Positions 8,473-18,385 are shown, numbered from the stretch's first letter. The stretch is 32,305 nucleotides of DNA from Burkholderiales bacterium (GCA_014379045.1 JACMMK010000199.1:1-32305), one strand, 5' to 3'. Notes: generated from the letters alone by a model not told the origin. A program made the numbers and translations.

Positions 8473-10626
8473 TTACCTAACGGGCAGACCAGGCAGGAGC
8501 TTTTCAATGGTTATCGGGAAGTCACGGACACGAATCCCGGTCGCATTGAAAACCGCATTGGCCACAGCGGCACCGCTGCCACAGATGCCGAGCTCGCCGA
8601 CACCCTTGATCCCGAGCGGATTCGCCTTGTCGTCGAAGTCGTCGAGCATGATTGCGTCGATCGCCGGGATGTCGGCATGCACCGGCACGAGATACTCCGC
8701 AAGATCGCCGTTGACGAAGTTTCCGTAACGAGGGTCGACGTGGGCGGCCTCATGCAGCGCTGCGCCCACGCCCCAGATCATGCCGCCGATCACCTGCGAT
8801 CGCGCCGTCTTCGGATTGACGATGCGCCCCGCGCAGAACACGCCGAGCATCCGACGCAGCCGCACCTCGCCCGTAGTGACGTCGACGCCCACTTCGGCGA
8901 AATTCGCGCCATAGGTGTTGACCGAATACTCCTTGTAGTTTGGGTCGTCCTGCATGCCCGGCAGGATGCCCTCCCCTTCTACGCCGTCGGGAAAGCGTCG
9001 CGCGACCTCGCTGGCGAGGTCGGCCTCCCGACCCCAGAGGCTCGCGGGGCCCATGACCTTGCGCCTCAGATCGTCGCAGGCACGGTAGACCGCGTTGCAG
9101 GTATTGGACGCGCCCCAGGAGCCACCGGACCCGGCGCTCACCGGCAGGTCGGACCGGGCGAGCTGAACGCTGACCCCGGCAATCGGGACATTCAAGGCGC
9201 CGGCGGCAACCTGGGCGAGGATCGTGAGCGTGCCGGTGCCGATGTCGGTCATGTCGGACTTCACGATGACGCGTCCATCCGGCTCCATCCGCACGATGGC
9301 CGCCGTCGCTCCCTGGAAGCACGCACGGATCGAGGCAGACATGCCGAAGCCGACCAAGACATCGCCCTCCCGTCGCGAGGCCGGGCGGCGCGGCCGGGCG
9401 GCCCAGCCGAACCTGGAAGCGCCCTCGCGCATGCACTCCACGAGACGTCGGCCCGAGAAGGACACTCGCCGCTCGGGGTCGAGATCGGGCTCGTTGCGGA
9501 TCCTGAGCTCGATCGGGTCCAGGTCGAGGGCGATGGCCAGCTCGTCCATCGCGGACTCGACCGCGAGCAGGCCGGGCGCCTCGCCGGGCCCGCGCACGGC
9601 CTCGCCGAGATTCAGGTCGAGATTGGTCACCCGGTGACGGGTCAGGCGGTGCGGCGCGGCATAGAGCGAGCGGAGAACGGTTGCGGCCTGCTCGACGTAT
9701 TCCTCCCTCCTCGCGCCCTGCATGTTGACGTCGTGGCCGATGCCCAAGAGCGTGCCGTCGCGGCGCGCGGCAAGACGCACCCGGTGGATCATCTCGGGCC
9801 CATGCCCGGCTATGTTGAATACCTGCCGCCGCGTGTGGGCGACCTTTACCGGTCGTTGGAGCCGACGCGACGCAAGTGCGGCGAGCACGGTCTCCTCGTG
9901 CAGGCGAAGCTTCGATCCGAAACCGCCGCCCACGAACGCCGCATCGACATGGACGCGTTCGGGCGCGATCAGCAAGGTCCGCGCCAAGGCGTTGCGACAC
10001 GCCGCGATCCCCTGGACGGAAACGCACACCGCAAGATCGTCTCCGTTCCAACTCGCGAGGCAGGCGGCCGGCTCCATCGGCTGAGCGAAGTGATGCGGGG
10101 TCGTATAGGTCACGTCGACGTTCACCGGCGTGTCCGCCATCGCGCGGTCGAGGTCACCGAAGCACGTGTCGGCCGGGAAGCCGGCGGCGGCCATCTTCGG
10201 CGTGTAGGCTTCGCCGCGATGCGCGGCGAGATCGAAGGCGCCCGCATCCGTCGCGTAAGTGACGACGACCAAGGCCGCGGCGGCGCGCGCCTGTTCGAAG
10301 GTGTCGGCCACCACGAGAGCGACGGGTTGCCCGAAGAACGCCACCTCGTCGCCAATCAGCACCGGCCACGGCCGGGCGAACTGTTCCGCCACGGTCCCGT
10401 CGCGCGCGCCCTGCGGAGCCACGTCCTGGTGCGTCATCACCAGGGCGACGCCCGGCGCGCGTCTCGCCATGGCGACGTCGATCGCGACGATCCGGCCTTT
10501 CGCGACCGCGGCGCCGACCATGTAGCCGTGCGCAGCCTGCCCGGCATCCTGCCGCTCGTACGAGTAGGCGGCGCGCCCGGTCACCTTGAACGTTCCGTCG
10601 CGTCGATCCAACGCCTGCCCGATCAT
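8473..10626 (-). CDS. Xanthine dehydrogenase family protein, molybdopterin-binding subunit (PaoC-like), copy 1
   Basis: 717 aa; GRAAYSYERQDAGQAAHGYMVGAAVAKGRI, VGGGFGSKLRLHEETVLAALASRRLQRPVK, AGSGGSWGASNTCNAVY, GVGELGICGSGAAVANAVFNATGIRVRDFPIT. Confidence 0.95.
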   Translation of the reverse strand: MIGQALDRRDGTFKVTGRAAYSYERQDAGQAAHGYMVGAAVAKGRIVAIDVAMARRAPGVALVMTHQDVAPQGARDGTVAEQFARPWPVLIGDEVAFFGQPVALVVADTFEQARAAAALVVVTYATDAGAFDLAAHRGEAYTPKMAAAGFPADTCFGDLDRAMADTPVNVDVTYTTPHHFAQPMEPAACLASWNGDDLAVCVSVQGIAACRNALARTLLIAPERVHVDAAFVGGGFGSKLRLHEETVLAALASRRLQRPVKVAHTRRQVFNIAGHGPEMIHRVRLAARRDGTLLGIGHDVNMQGARREEYVEQAATVLRSLYAAPHRLTRHRVTNLDLNLGEAVRGPGEAPGLLAVESAMDELAIALDLDPIELRIRNEPDLDPERRVSFSGRRLVECMREGASRFGWAARPRRPASRREGDVLVGFGMSASIRACFQGATAAIVRMEPDGRVIVKSDMTDIGTGTLTILAQVAAGALNVPIAGVSVQLARSDLPVSAGSGGSWGASNTCNAVYRACDDLRRKVMGPASLWGREADLASEVARRFPDGVEGEGILPGMQDDPNYKEYSVNTYGANFAEVGVDVTTGEVRLRRMLGVFCAGRIVNPKTARSQVIGGMIWGVGAALHEAAHVDPRYGNFVNGDLAEYLVPVHADIPAIDAIMLDDFDDKANPLGIKGVGELGICGSGAAVANAVFNATGIRVRDFPITIEKLLPGLPVR

Positions 10627-10630
10627 GGAG

Positions 10631-11596
10631 TCAGCCCTTGGCGGCGTCAGTCATCGTGGCCGCCAGCGTGCGGCGCACGAGCGGCAACTTGAAAGCGTTG
10701 TGCTCGGTGGTTGTCGCACCGGAGAGGACGACCTCGGCAACGGCCTCGGCGCCGCGACCGACCTCGGCCTCGGCCGCTTCGACGCGCCATGGCTTGTGGG
10801 CGACGCCCCCGAAGGCGAGGCGGCCCCTGACGACGCGGTCCCGGTCGAAGACCAGCACCGCCGCGATCGAGACGGTGGCGAACGCGTAAGACGCGCGGTC
10901 GCGAACCTTGCGATAGACGTGCACGCCGCCGATCGGCCTCGGCAATGTGACCGATACGATCAGCTCACCCATGCTCAGTGTGGTGTCGTTCTGCGGCTCG
11001 TTCCCCGGCAACCGGTGGAGATCAGCGATGGGAATGGCGCGACGTGTTCCGTCGGGAGACACCGTTTCGATGGTGGCATCGAGCACCCGCATCGCGACTG
11101 CCATGTCCGATGGGTGCGTTGCAATGCAGGCATCGCTCGCGCCCAACACAGCGTGATTGCGGGTCAGGCCGCCGATCGCAGCGCACCCTGAACCCGGCGC
11201 GCGCTTGTTGCACGGCAGGGCGGTTTCGTAGAAGTACGGGCAGCGTGTCCGCTGCAGAAGATTGCCTGCCGTCGTCGCCTTGTTGCGCAACTGGCCCGAG
11301 GCACCGGAAAGAAGGGCGCGCGACAGGACGGCGTAATCCTTACGGACGCGGGCGTCGCTCGCAAGATCGGTATTTCGCACGAGTGCCCCGATCCGCAACC
11401 CGCCCTCCGGTGTCGGCTCGATTGCGTCGAGACCGAGACGGTTCACGTCGACGAGATGGGTTGGCGTTTCGATCTGAAGCTTCATCAGATCGAGCAAGTT
11501 GGTGCCGCCAGCGATGAACTTCGCTCCGGGTTTTCGAACGACGGCTTCTGCTGCATCGGCCGGGCTGGTTGCCCGTTCGTAGGTGAAGGCTCTCAT
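10631..11596 (-). CDS. Xanthine dehydrogenase family protein, FAD-binding subunit (PaoB-like, with extra Cys motif)
   Basis: [45 protein letters not shown]; four-Cys region [55 protein letters not shown]. Confidence 0.94.
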   Translation of the reverse strand: MRAFTYERATSPADAAEAVVRKPGAKFIAGGTNLLDLMKLQIETPTHLVDVNRLGLDAIEPTPEGGLRIGALVRNTDLASDARVRKDYAVLSRALLSGASGQLRNKATTAGNLLQRTRCPYFYETALPCNKRAPGSGCAAIGGLTRNHAVLGASDACIATHPSDMAVAMRVLDATIETVSPDGTRRAIPIADLHRLPGNEPQNDTTLSMGELIVSVTLPRPIGGVHVYRKVRDRASYAFATVSIAAVLVFDRDRVVRGRLAFGGVAHKPWRVEAAEAEVGRGAEAVAEVVLSGATTTEHNAFKLPLVRRTLAATMTDAAKG

Positions 11597-12225
11597 GCCC
11601 GATATCCCGCGACGTCGCGGATCGCCGCGACGATGTTCGGATAGGCCGCGCACCGGCAGATGTTGCCGCTCATCCGCTCGCGCAGTTCGGTGTCGTTCAA
11701 CCGAACCGCCGCCGTCAGGTCGCGCGTCACGTGGCTTGGAACGCCTCGCGACACTTCATCGAGGACGCCCGCCGCCGACATGATCTGCCCCGGCGTGCAG
11801 TAGCCGCACTGGAACCCGTCGTGCGCGACGAACGCTCGCTGAAGCGGATGCAGTTTGTCGGGCGTACCCAGCCCTTCGATCGTGGTGATCGCCTGACCGT
11901 CATGCATGACCGCGAGGGTCAGGCACGAATTGATGCGCCGTCCTTCGACGAGAACCGTGCAGGCACCGCACTGACCCTGATCGCAACCCTTCTTCGTGCC
12001 GGTCAGCTGCAGATGCTCTCGAAGCGCATCGAGCAACGTCGTGCGGGAGTCGAGATCGACAGTCAGATCGTTGCCGTTGACGGTCAAGCGTGTCGGCGCA
12101 GCACTCGATGCTTTAGCGATCGTTTGCGCGTTCACCGCCTGCAGATTGGAGCCACTTTCCGTTGCGGCCAGTACCGCCGCTGCCGTTGTTTTCAGGAATG
12201 TTCGGCGGCCAACGTTGGAACTCAT
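11593..12225 (-). CDS. Tat-exported 2Fe-2S subunit of xanthine dehydrogenase family enzyme (PaoA-like)
   Basis: 210 aa; twin-arginine leader [41 protein letters not shown] and [12 protein letters not shown]...[16 protein letters not shown]. Confidence 0.95.
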   Translation of the reverse strand: MSSNVGRRTFLKTTAAAVLAATESGSNLQAVNAQTIAKASSAAPTRLTVNGNDLTVDLDSRTTLLDALREHLQLTGTKKGCDQGQCGACTVLVEGRRINSCLTLAVMHDGQAITTIEGLGTPDKLHPLQRAFVAHDGFQCGYCTPGQIMSAAGVLDEVSRGVPSHVTRDLTAAVRLNDTELRERMSGNICRCAAYPNIVAAIRDVAGYRA

Positions 12226-12382
12226 GGGTCATGTTTCCTAAATGGAGCGGAGGTTTCACGAAGGTCTCTCTTGTGCGTGTCGCTCGAACACGCAGGTCGA
12301 CGTGGACGCATTCAGCTGCCAACACATTCGCTCTGAAATGAGCGCGCCCATCTTGCGAGGGTATCGGGATCCAAACTCCTCG

Positions 12383-12399
12383 GCCTTCGATTTCAGGTG
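12383..12399. promoter_or_regulatory. Upstream motif copy A: GCCTTCGATTTCAGGTG
   Basis: 17-nt exact match to 16273..16289, located upstream of the Fe-S subunit start (12225). Confidence 0.5.
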
Positions 12400-12577
12400 A
12401 ACCCGTTGGTACTCGCCCGACGATTGTGAATGAACCCGGCACTGCGCAGTTGCGCTCCCGGCGAAGGACGCCGAGTGTCATGTGCTTTGATCGCTCGATC
12501 GGAGGTAGGCATGGTGAGCGACCTATCGCTTTACCTCGATCGATTGCCAGGGTCCCGCCGCCGAGCTCCATTCCGCG

Positions 12578-13477
12578 TCATGAAGAATCGCGATAGGCCG
12601 TTGGACTCTGGCCGGTCACCTTGCGGAACACCGTCGCGAAGTGCGTGCTGGCTGTGAAGCCGACCGCCATTGCCACTTCGGTCACACTCAACGCGCGGTT
12701 GCGCTGAAAGAGGGCCTGGGCTCGAGCAATTCGCCTTGCGACAAGGTATTGGTGCGGAGGCTCACCCACTGTCCTGCGGAACGTCGCGCCGAAATGACGT
12801 TGTGACAGCCCAGCCACCATGCTGAGTTCCGCCAGCGAAATCTCTTCGTTGAGGTGGTCTTCGATATGCTCCAGGACGCGGCGCAGCCGCCAACCGACAA
12901 GACCACCACGAACACTACGATAGACCCGGGCCTCGGCTCGATCGGGCCATACTGATCTTGTGAGATGCGCCAGGACAAGGCCTGCTGCGTGCTCGGCGTA
13001 ACAAGACGACACGTCGTTGTGCATTTCGCGCGCTAACGATGACAGGATGCTCTCGAGCAGCGCGTCACGATGGTTCGTGAACGGTGAAACGGCACTCAGT
13101 GCGCGTTCGAACTCGCGTGATTCCACGAACTCGGGGGCGACGAAAAGAGCGACGTACTCCATGTCAGCGGCTCGATACCAACGCTCGGTCGCGGTACCCG
13201 CAGGCACGAAAGAGACGCACCCACGCGCGTCGTGTCCTTCGTATATCGAAGTGCCAGAGATTCTTGTTCCTGTGACTTTGCTCCCGCCGCCGAGTGTCAA
13301 GACAATCGAATGCTGCGGCCAACAAACGTTCAACTCCAGCTGTGCACCGCTGAACCGCCCGACGATGCCGTGAAGACTGGCCTGCAGCCAGGAACGCCGC
13401 GCGCTGAACTGCGAAAATGCCCCGCCGCTCGGTCCGTCAACCTTCACGTTTGCCTTTGCGCCAAAAGCGTTTTTCAT
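12578..13477 (-). CDS. AraC family transcriptional regulator
   Basis: 299 aa; C-terminal double HTH: ISLAELSMVAGLSQRHFGATFRRTVGEPPHQYLVARRIARAQALFQRNRALSVTEVAMAVGFTASTHFATVFRKVTGQSPTAYR. Confidence 0.92.
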   Translation of the reverse strand: MKNAFGAKANVKVDGPSGGAFSQFSARRSWLQASLHGIVGRFSGAQLELNVCWPQHSIVLTLGGGSKVTGTRISGTSIYEGHDARGCVSFVPAGTATERWYRAADMEYVALFVAPEFVESREFERALSAVSPFTNHRDALLESILSSLAREMHNDVSSCYAEHAAGLVLAHLTRSVWPDRAEARVYRSVRGGLVGWRLRRVLEHIEDHLNEEISLAELSMVAGLSQRHFGATFRRTVGEPPHQYLVARRIARAQALFQRNRALSVTEVAMAVGFTASTHFATVFRKVTGQSPTAYRDSS

Positions 13478-13616
13478 ACCGCGTCATCGAAATTCGTGGC
13501 AAGCACCCGCCGAAAGCCTGATCGCGAAACCGTCAGCGCCGCACGATTCGAAATCCTCCTGCCGGAAGCGGACGGTCTCGGAGTTGAAGAACTGACCACG
13601 CGGCGCGCAAAGCTCT

Positions 13617-15824
13617 TCACGCTAGCGAACGAAGTCCGGGCAGCAGTTTATCCAGAGTGATCGGGTAGTCGCGCACGCGTATCCCGGTCGCGTTGTAGAT
13701 CGCGTTTGCGACCGCAGCCCCCGCACCGCAGATTCCGAGCTCGCCCACGCCCTTCGCCTTCATCGGAGAAGACTTGTCGTCGAGTTCGTCCAGGAACATC
13801 ACGTCCTGGCTTGGAATGTCGGCGTGGACGGGGATTTGATACTCGGCAAGATCGTGGTTGACGAAGTAGCCGTGCCGCTTGTCGACGACGAGTTCCTCCA
13901 TCAACGCCGCACCGACGCCCATCGTCATTCCGCCGATGACCTGGTTGCGCGCCGACTTCGGGTTGAGGATACGGCCGGCAGCGAAGACGCCTGCCATGCG
14001 GCGAACGCGGGTCTCGCCGGTCATCGCATCGACGCCCACCTCGACGAAATGCGCGCCGAAGCTGGCGTGCGCGAACCGCTTCTGCAGGTCGCCGAACTCG
14101 ACCTTGTCCTCGACGACGACACCGTCTGGTCCCGCCGCCTGAGCCAGCGTGACACTTCGATTGCCCACGCGGATCCTGCCGCTCTCGAACCGGGCCTCAT
14201 CGGCATCGAAACCCGTTTTCTTCGCCAGCGTCTGGCGCAGTGTCATGCAGGCGGCGTAGACGCCCGCGGTCGAGCTGTTGGCGCCCCACTGCCCGCCGGA
14301 TCCCGCGGATACCGGGAACGTGCTGTCACCGAGCTTTACCCTGACCTGCGCAAGCGGCACGCCCATCGTTTCGGCCGCGGTCTGCGCAATGATGGTGTAA
14401 CTGCCCGTACCGATATCGGTCATGTCCGTTTCGACGGTAACGACACCCTTGGCGTCGACGCCAACGCGCGCAGCCGAATCCATCACGGGGTTGCCGCGCA
14501 GCGCCGCTGCCATGCCCATACCGACCAGCCAGCGGCCATCGCGGACCTGCGCGGGCTTCCTGTTGCGTTTGTCCCATCCGAAACGCTGGGCACCAACGGT
14601 CAGGCATTCGACCAGCTTGCGGCTCGTGAAGGGGCGGCTCAGGCCTTTTTCGGGATCGTACTGAACGTCGTTGATGATGCGAAGACGCACCGGGTCGATG
14701 TCGAGTTTCTCGGCCAGTTCGTCCATGGCGACCTCGAGTGCCATCGAACCGGGGGCCTCGCCGGGTGCACGCATGGCGTTGCCCTCGGGCAGGTCGAGCA
14801 CCGCCAGTCGTTGTGCGGTCATGCGGTGCTCGCCGGCGTACAGCAGCCGTGTCACGAACGTCGCATCCTCGGTCTTGCCACCTGGAAGATCGCCTGACCA
14901 CGACTCGTGCGCGATCGCGTCGATCCGCCCGTCCGACCGCGCCCCGATTCGCACGCGCTGGATGGTCGCCGGACGGTGCACGGTGTTGTTGGCGATCAGG
15001 GGCCGCGACAACGCGACCTTGACGGGGCGCCTGGCTGCCCGCGCACCCAGCGCAGCCAGGATCGCATCGGATCGGATCCACAACTTGGCCCCAAAGCCGC
15101 CGCCAATGAACGGCGAGCTGACTTGAATGCTGGAAGCTGGAATGAGCAAGGTCTCGGCGGTATCGCGCACCGCCCAGGCGATCATCTGGTTGGATGTCCA
15201 AAGCATCAGCTTGTCGCCGCTCCAGGCGGCGATCGTCGCGTGCGGTTCCATCATTGCGTGACTGTGATCGGGGGTCGTGTAGGTTTCGTCGAGCTTGACA
15301 GCCGCGCGCGAGAAAGCGCCGGCGAAGTCGCCACTTGCCGTATCGGCAACGCCGAATTCGCCGTCCTTCTTGATGGCGTTGCCCTTCTCCGCGGCGAGGT
15401 CGAACCTGCCCTTGCGCGGCGCATAGTCGACGCGCACCAGCTTGGCGGCATCGCGCGCCTGCTCGAAGGTGTCGGCAACGACCAGGGCCACGGCCTGATC
15501 GTAATGCTGCACCTCCGGGCCCGCGAGCATCCTGGAGGCATGAGGCTTTGCCTGGCCGAGCTTGCCGGCGTTCATGTAGGTCACAATCGCGACGACGCCA
15601 GGAGCCGCAGCGGCAGCCTTGGTATCGATCTGAACGATACGGCCCGTAGCAATGGCGGCACCCACGATCCAGCCATAGGCGACGTTGCGAGCAACCTCGT
15701 TACGTTCATACGCGTAGCGGGCGGTCCCGGTGACTTTGGCGGGCCCGTCGATGCGATCGATCGAACGGCCGATGACTAGACCACGGTCGATGGCGTTGGC
15801 GGTAGCGGGTTTGTCGAACTTCAC
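13617..15824 (-). CDS. Xanthine dehydrogenase family protein, molybdopterin-binding subunit, copy 2
   Basis: 735 aa; IGGGFGAKLWIRSDAILAALGARAARRPVKVALSR, AGSGGQWGANSSTAGVYAACM, GVGELGICGAGAAVANAIYNATGIRVRDYPITLDKLLPGL. Confidence 0.95.
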   Translation of the reverse strand: MKFDKPATANAIDRGLVIGRSIDRIDGPAKVTGTARYAYERNEVARNVAYGWIVGAAIATGRIVQIDTKAAAAAPGVVAIVTYMNAGKLGQAKPHASRMLAGPEVQHYDQAVALVVADTFEQARDAAKLVRVDYAPRKGRFDLAAEKGNAIKKDGEFGVADTASGDFAGAFSRAAVKLDETYTTPDHSHAMMEPHATIAAWSGDKLMLWTSNQMIAWAVRDTAETLLIPASSIQVSSPFIGGGFGAKLWIRSDAILAALGARAARRPVKVALSRPLIANNTVHRPATIQRVRIGARSDGRIDAIAHESWSGDLPGGKTEDATFVTRLLYAGEHRMTAQRLAVLDLPEGNAMRAPGEAPGSMALEVAMDELAEKLDIDPVRLRIINDVQYDPEKGLSRPFTSRKLVECLTVGAQRFGWDKRNRKPAQVRDGRWLVGMGMAAALRGNPVMDSAARVGVDAKGVVTVETDMTDIGTGSYTIIAQTAAETMGVPLAQVRVKLGDSTFPVSAGSGGQWGANSSTAGVYAACMTLRQTLAKKTGFDADEARFESGRIRVGNRSVTLAQAAGPDGVVVEDKVEFGDLQKRFAHASFGAHFVEVGVDAMTGETRVRRMAGVFAAGRILNPKSARNQVIGGMTMGVGAALMEELVVDKRHGYFVNHDLAEYQIPVHADIPSQDVMFLDELDDKSSPMKAKGVGELGICGAGAAVANAIYNATGIRVRDYPITLDKLLPGLRSLA

Positions 15825-16162
15825 GGGCAGACCCCGGCTCGAGTGAGCACGGATGAGAGAGTCCGCGTGAACGCCGCTATCTCGGGCGCGTTCTCCGGCG
15901 TGGTGCGCGCGCCAGCGAGTACGCCCTGCTCTATGGTGCCGGCAAGGTGCGCGAAGATCTTGTCCGGCCGAATGGGCAGCTTGGTGCGGGCGTCGACTTC
16001 CGACATCTGAAGTCCGTCCGCTTTCAGGTCATCGGCGGGTATCGCGCTACGCCTCACGTTTGGCGCACGCTCTCGCAAAGAGTCAGGAGTCAATCGTGAT
16101 GCCCCATCGACGTGCACGAGTTGTTGTCGAACTGAATGTCCGAAACCAATCGCAGAAAACAT
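15821..16162 (-). CDS. Hypothetical small ORF overlapping the start of molybdopterin subunit copy 2
   Basis: 113 aa ORF whose stop overlaps the ATG at 15824 by 4 nt; no family recognised. Confidence 0.3.
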   Translation of the reverse strand: MFSAIGFGHSVRQQLVHVDGASRLTPDSLRERAPNVRRSAIPADDLKADGLQMSEVDARTKLPIRPDKIFAHLAGTIEQGVLAGARTTPENAPEIAAFTRTLSSVLTRAGVCP

Positions 16163-16272
16163 AGTTTGACTATCGCGGGCTTTCGTTCGCGATCGTGCGG
16201 ACCCGATGACGCGCTATCGGCCAGTCGAGCCCTCAGAAGGAGATCAAACAGTAGGGAACGACACACTGGTTC

Positions 16273-16289
16273 GCCTTCGATTTCAGGTG
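16273..16289. promoter_or_regulatory. Upstream motif copy B: GCCTTCGATTTCAGGTG
   Basis: 17-nt exact match to 12383..12399, upstream of the second molybdopterin-subunit unit (15824/16162). Confidence 0.5.
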
Positions 16290-16534
16290 GAACCGTTAAT
16301 AATCCCGCGACGCCTGAGTTCCTTCCACATCTGGGCAGTCAACGCTGAAGCTAAAGTGTCGTGGTCAAGCGCGAAGGATGGGTAGTCGGCAAGAAGCTCG
16401 ACTGCACGCGTCCGGCCGGCCGGCCGGCCGACAACGCCCCGTTCCGATTCTTAAACAGTTGCCTGCGCAACACGTCCCCGACATCCGCGGTTGACGACAT
16501 GCACGCCGTCGATCGGCAGTCGAAGGCTTTTGCT

Positions 16535-17296
16535 TCAGCACCTGGGCCTGAGCGAACGCAGCGGACGACTGTCAGCGTGAACCGAGCTGCGCCGCACAAT
16601 GAGTTCGTCGATCTCGAGCCGGCTTATGCGGGTGCGGCCGAGTGACAGCCGGCCGATGGCGACACGTCCGATAGCAAGCGCACCGATCGCCAAAGCGCCA
16701 GTTGCCAAGGCGCCCAGCGCTGCAACGCCGAGATACGATGTCGCGGACGCGCCGGCCACTGCGCCGAGGGCGCGGGCGCCCACTGCTCTTGCACGATCCG
16801 GGTGTGAACGCCGCGTTTGCCGACCTCTGGCCCCACGCTCTTCCGTGTCAACGATCGGCATAGCTACCGCTTCCTCGAGCCCATTCGCCGCCATCACGCG
16901 AAGGGACTCGGCCAGGACTTGCGTGTCGAGATAGGCGTGGATACTGACGAGCTTGCCCCAAGCGAGGCGCACGATGTGAGTACCGTGATTCTCATAGGTT
17001 CCCCCTCCGGCTGGGGTCGCACGGTCAATCCATTCGGCGACGACAGTCATATCCCAAGGCGGCCCGCTCACACTCATCGAACTGATCTCGAAACCAAGAT
17101 CGGGGAAGAGTCGATACAAGCGCTGGAACCATGCGCGGAGACCTTCGACCGTATGGCGCGCGCCGCCCAGTGCATGATCACCGGCGAACACGTGTTCGAA
17201 ACCGGGAGCCAGCCCCTCCAGGGCGGGCTCGTAGTCGCCGTCGCTCAAGCTTGCGAAGACCTGGCGAACCTTGCGTTCGGCGATAGCGTGGAACAT
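16535..17296 (-). CDS. NTF2/SnoaL-like (ester cyclase family) protein with C-terminal Gly-rich pentad-repeat tail
   Basis: 253 aa; SnoaL-like N-terminus (VRQVFASLSDGDYEPALEGLAPGFEHVFAG...HTVEGLRAWFQRLYRLFPDLGFEISSMSVSGPPWDMTVVAEWIDRATPAGGGTYENHGTHIVRLAWGKLVSIHAYLDT) followed by ALGAL-ATGAL-AIGAL-AIGRV-AIGRL-SLGRT-RISRL-EIDEL. Confidence 0.75.
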   Translation of the reverse strand: MFHAIAERKVRQVFASLSDGDYEPALEGLAPGFEHVFAGDHALGGARHTVEGLRAWFQRLYRLFPDLGFEISSMSVSGPPWDMTVVAEWIDRATPAGGGTYENHGTHIVRLAWGKLVSIHAYLDTQVLAESLRVMAANGLEEAVAMPIVDTEERGARGRQTRRSHPDRARAVGARALGAVAGASATSYLGVAALGALATGALAIGALAIGRVAIGRLSLGRTRISRLEIDELIVRRSSVHADSRPLRSLRPRC

Positions 17297-17392
17297 GACG
17301 ATCCCCTCCGGTAAGTTGTGACATTCGAGAACACCCTTAGCTCAGTGAATCCTCGAATTCGACGTGCATCACCACGCCCGGCGAGGCCGCGG

Positions 17393-17523
17393 TTACATCA
17401 GCTTGGCGAGGGTGATCGGCAGCTCTAGCACGCGCTTGCCCGTGGCTTTGAGGATCGCGTTCGCGACGGCGGGAGCGGTGCCAGTGAGGCCGATCTCGCC
17501 AACGCCGTGTGCACCCAATGGCG
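17393..17523 (-). pseudogene. C-terminal remnant of a third xanthine dehydrogenase family molybdopterin subunit
   Basis: My minus-strand translation: ...PLGAHGVGEIGLTGTAPAVANAILKATGKRVLELPITLAKLM* (stop TAA at 17395..17393); similarity stops abruptly upstream of the Pro-Leu. Confidence 0.75.
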
Positions 17524-18385
17524 CGCGACGCGCTGAAGAGTATTGGTGTCCTTGGCGCCTCTTAAGCGAGTATTCATTCGCTGTCGCGCTGGTGAGGCTT
17601 GTAAAAGGAGCGGCAACGTGCTTAGCATCCTTATACCCAATAGACCCAGGTTAGTTTGTGCGTTGTCCAACATAGCGTCACCAACATTGTGCACGCAGCA
17701 GCTCTGCGTAGTGATTGCGAGCATGAACATTGAGCCTGTCGCCCAACTCGTCTGTGGGCGCGCGATGAAGCATGACCTGCCATCTCAGCCCGATCATCGT
17801 TCAGGCAACAAGCGACCCTTGGCGGCGGCAGCCCTTCGCGTTTTCCTCTTAGCGTGCACTGGCATCCCTTCGAATGGAGGTTCCCCATGCAACCCGCGCT
17901 TCAGAGTGGATCACGACTTTCGAGAAAGGCGGCGGAAGCGTCGTTCGGGAAGTTGCGAAGAAGAGGGAAATGTTCGCCTTGCTCAAAAATGGCATTCGGC
18001 GTTCGATGATCACCGCGGTCAATCAGTGTTAGAAACACTCCCGATCGACTCGTTGCTGTTTCTGATGCGTCTGTTCGGCGACTCGAAGCTGCCCACTCAT
18101 CGATTGTCGTCGCTCACATTCGCGTTCGAGCTCCGGCCACCCGACCGATGGGTCCCGGATGTTCGAGGAATTCCTGGCGAGTTCGTTCTGTTCGACTCCC
18201 AGTTTCGATGGACAATACTGGTCACGCACGAGGAAACCGATCTGTTTTTTTCATGACGACGCTGTTGGTGCATGGAGGAATGCGCCTCAGCAGGCTCGCG
18301 CAATAATGGTTCGCTGCGCAGCCTACATACGGGCATCCTGCATTACTCGCTCCTCCACGCTGCATCGACGCCGAAACTGTTACTC

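Noticed and set aside
8677-10692. Long plus-strand ORF of 671 aa opposite molybdopterin subunit copy 1
   Set aside because: Arg/His/Asp-rich shadow ORF in antisense to a clear coding gene; no family resemblance. Typical of high-GC DNA.
12113-12571. Minus-strand ORF of 152 aa upstream of and overlapping the Fe-S subunit start
   Set aside because: No family resemblance; overlaps the Tat leader in another frame and covers the likely regulatory region.
16408-16430. CCGGCCGGCCGGCCGG tract
   Set aside because: Short simple palindromic GC run, common in high-GC genomes; no flanking structure.
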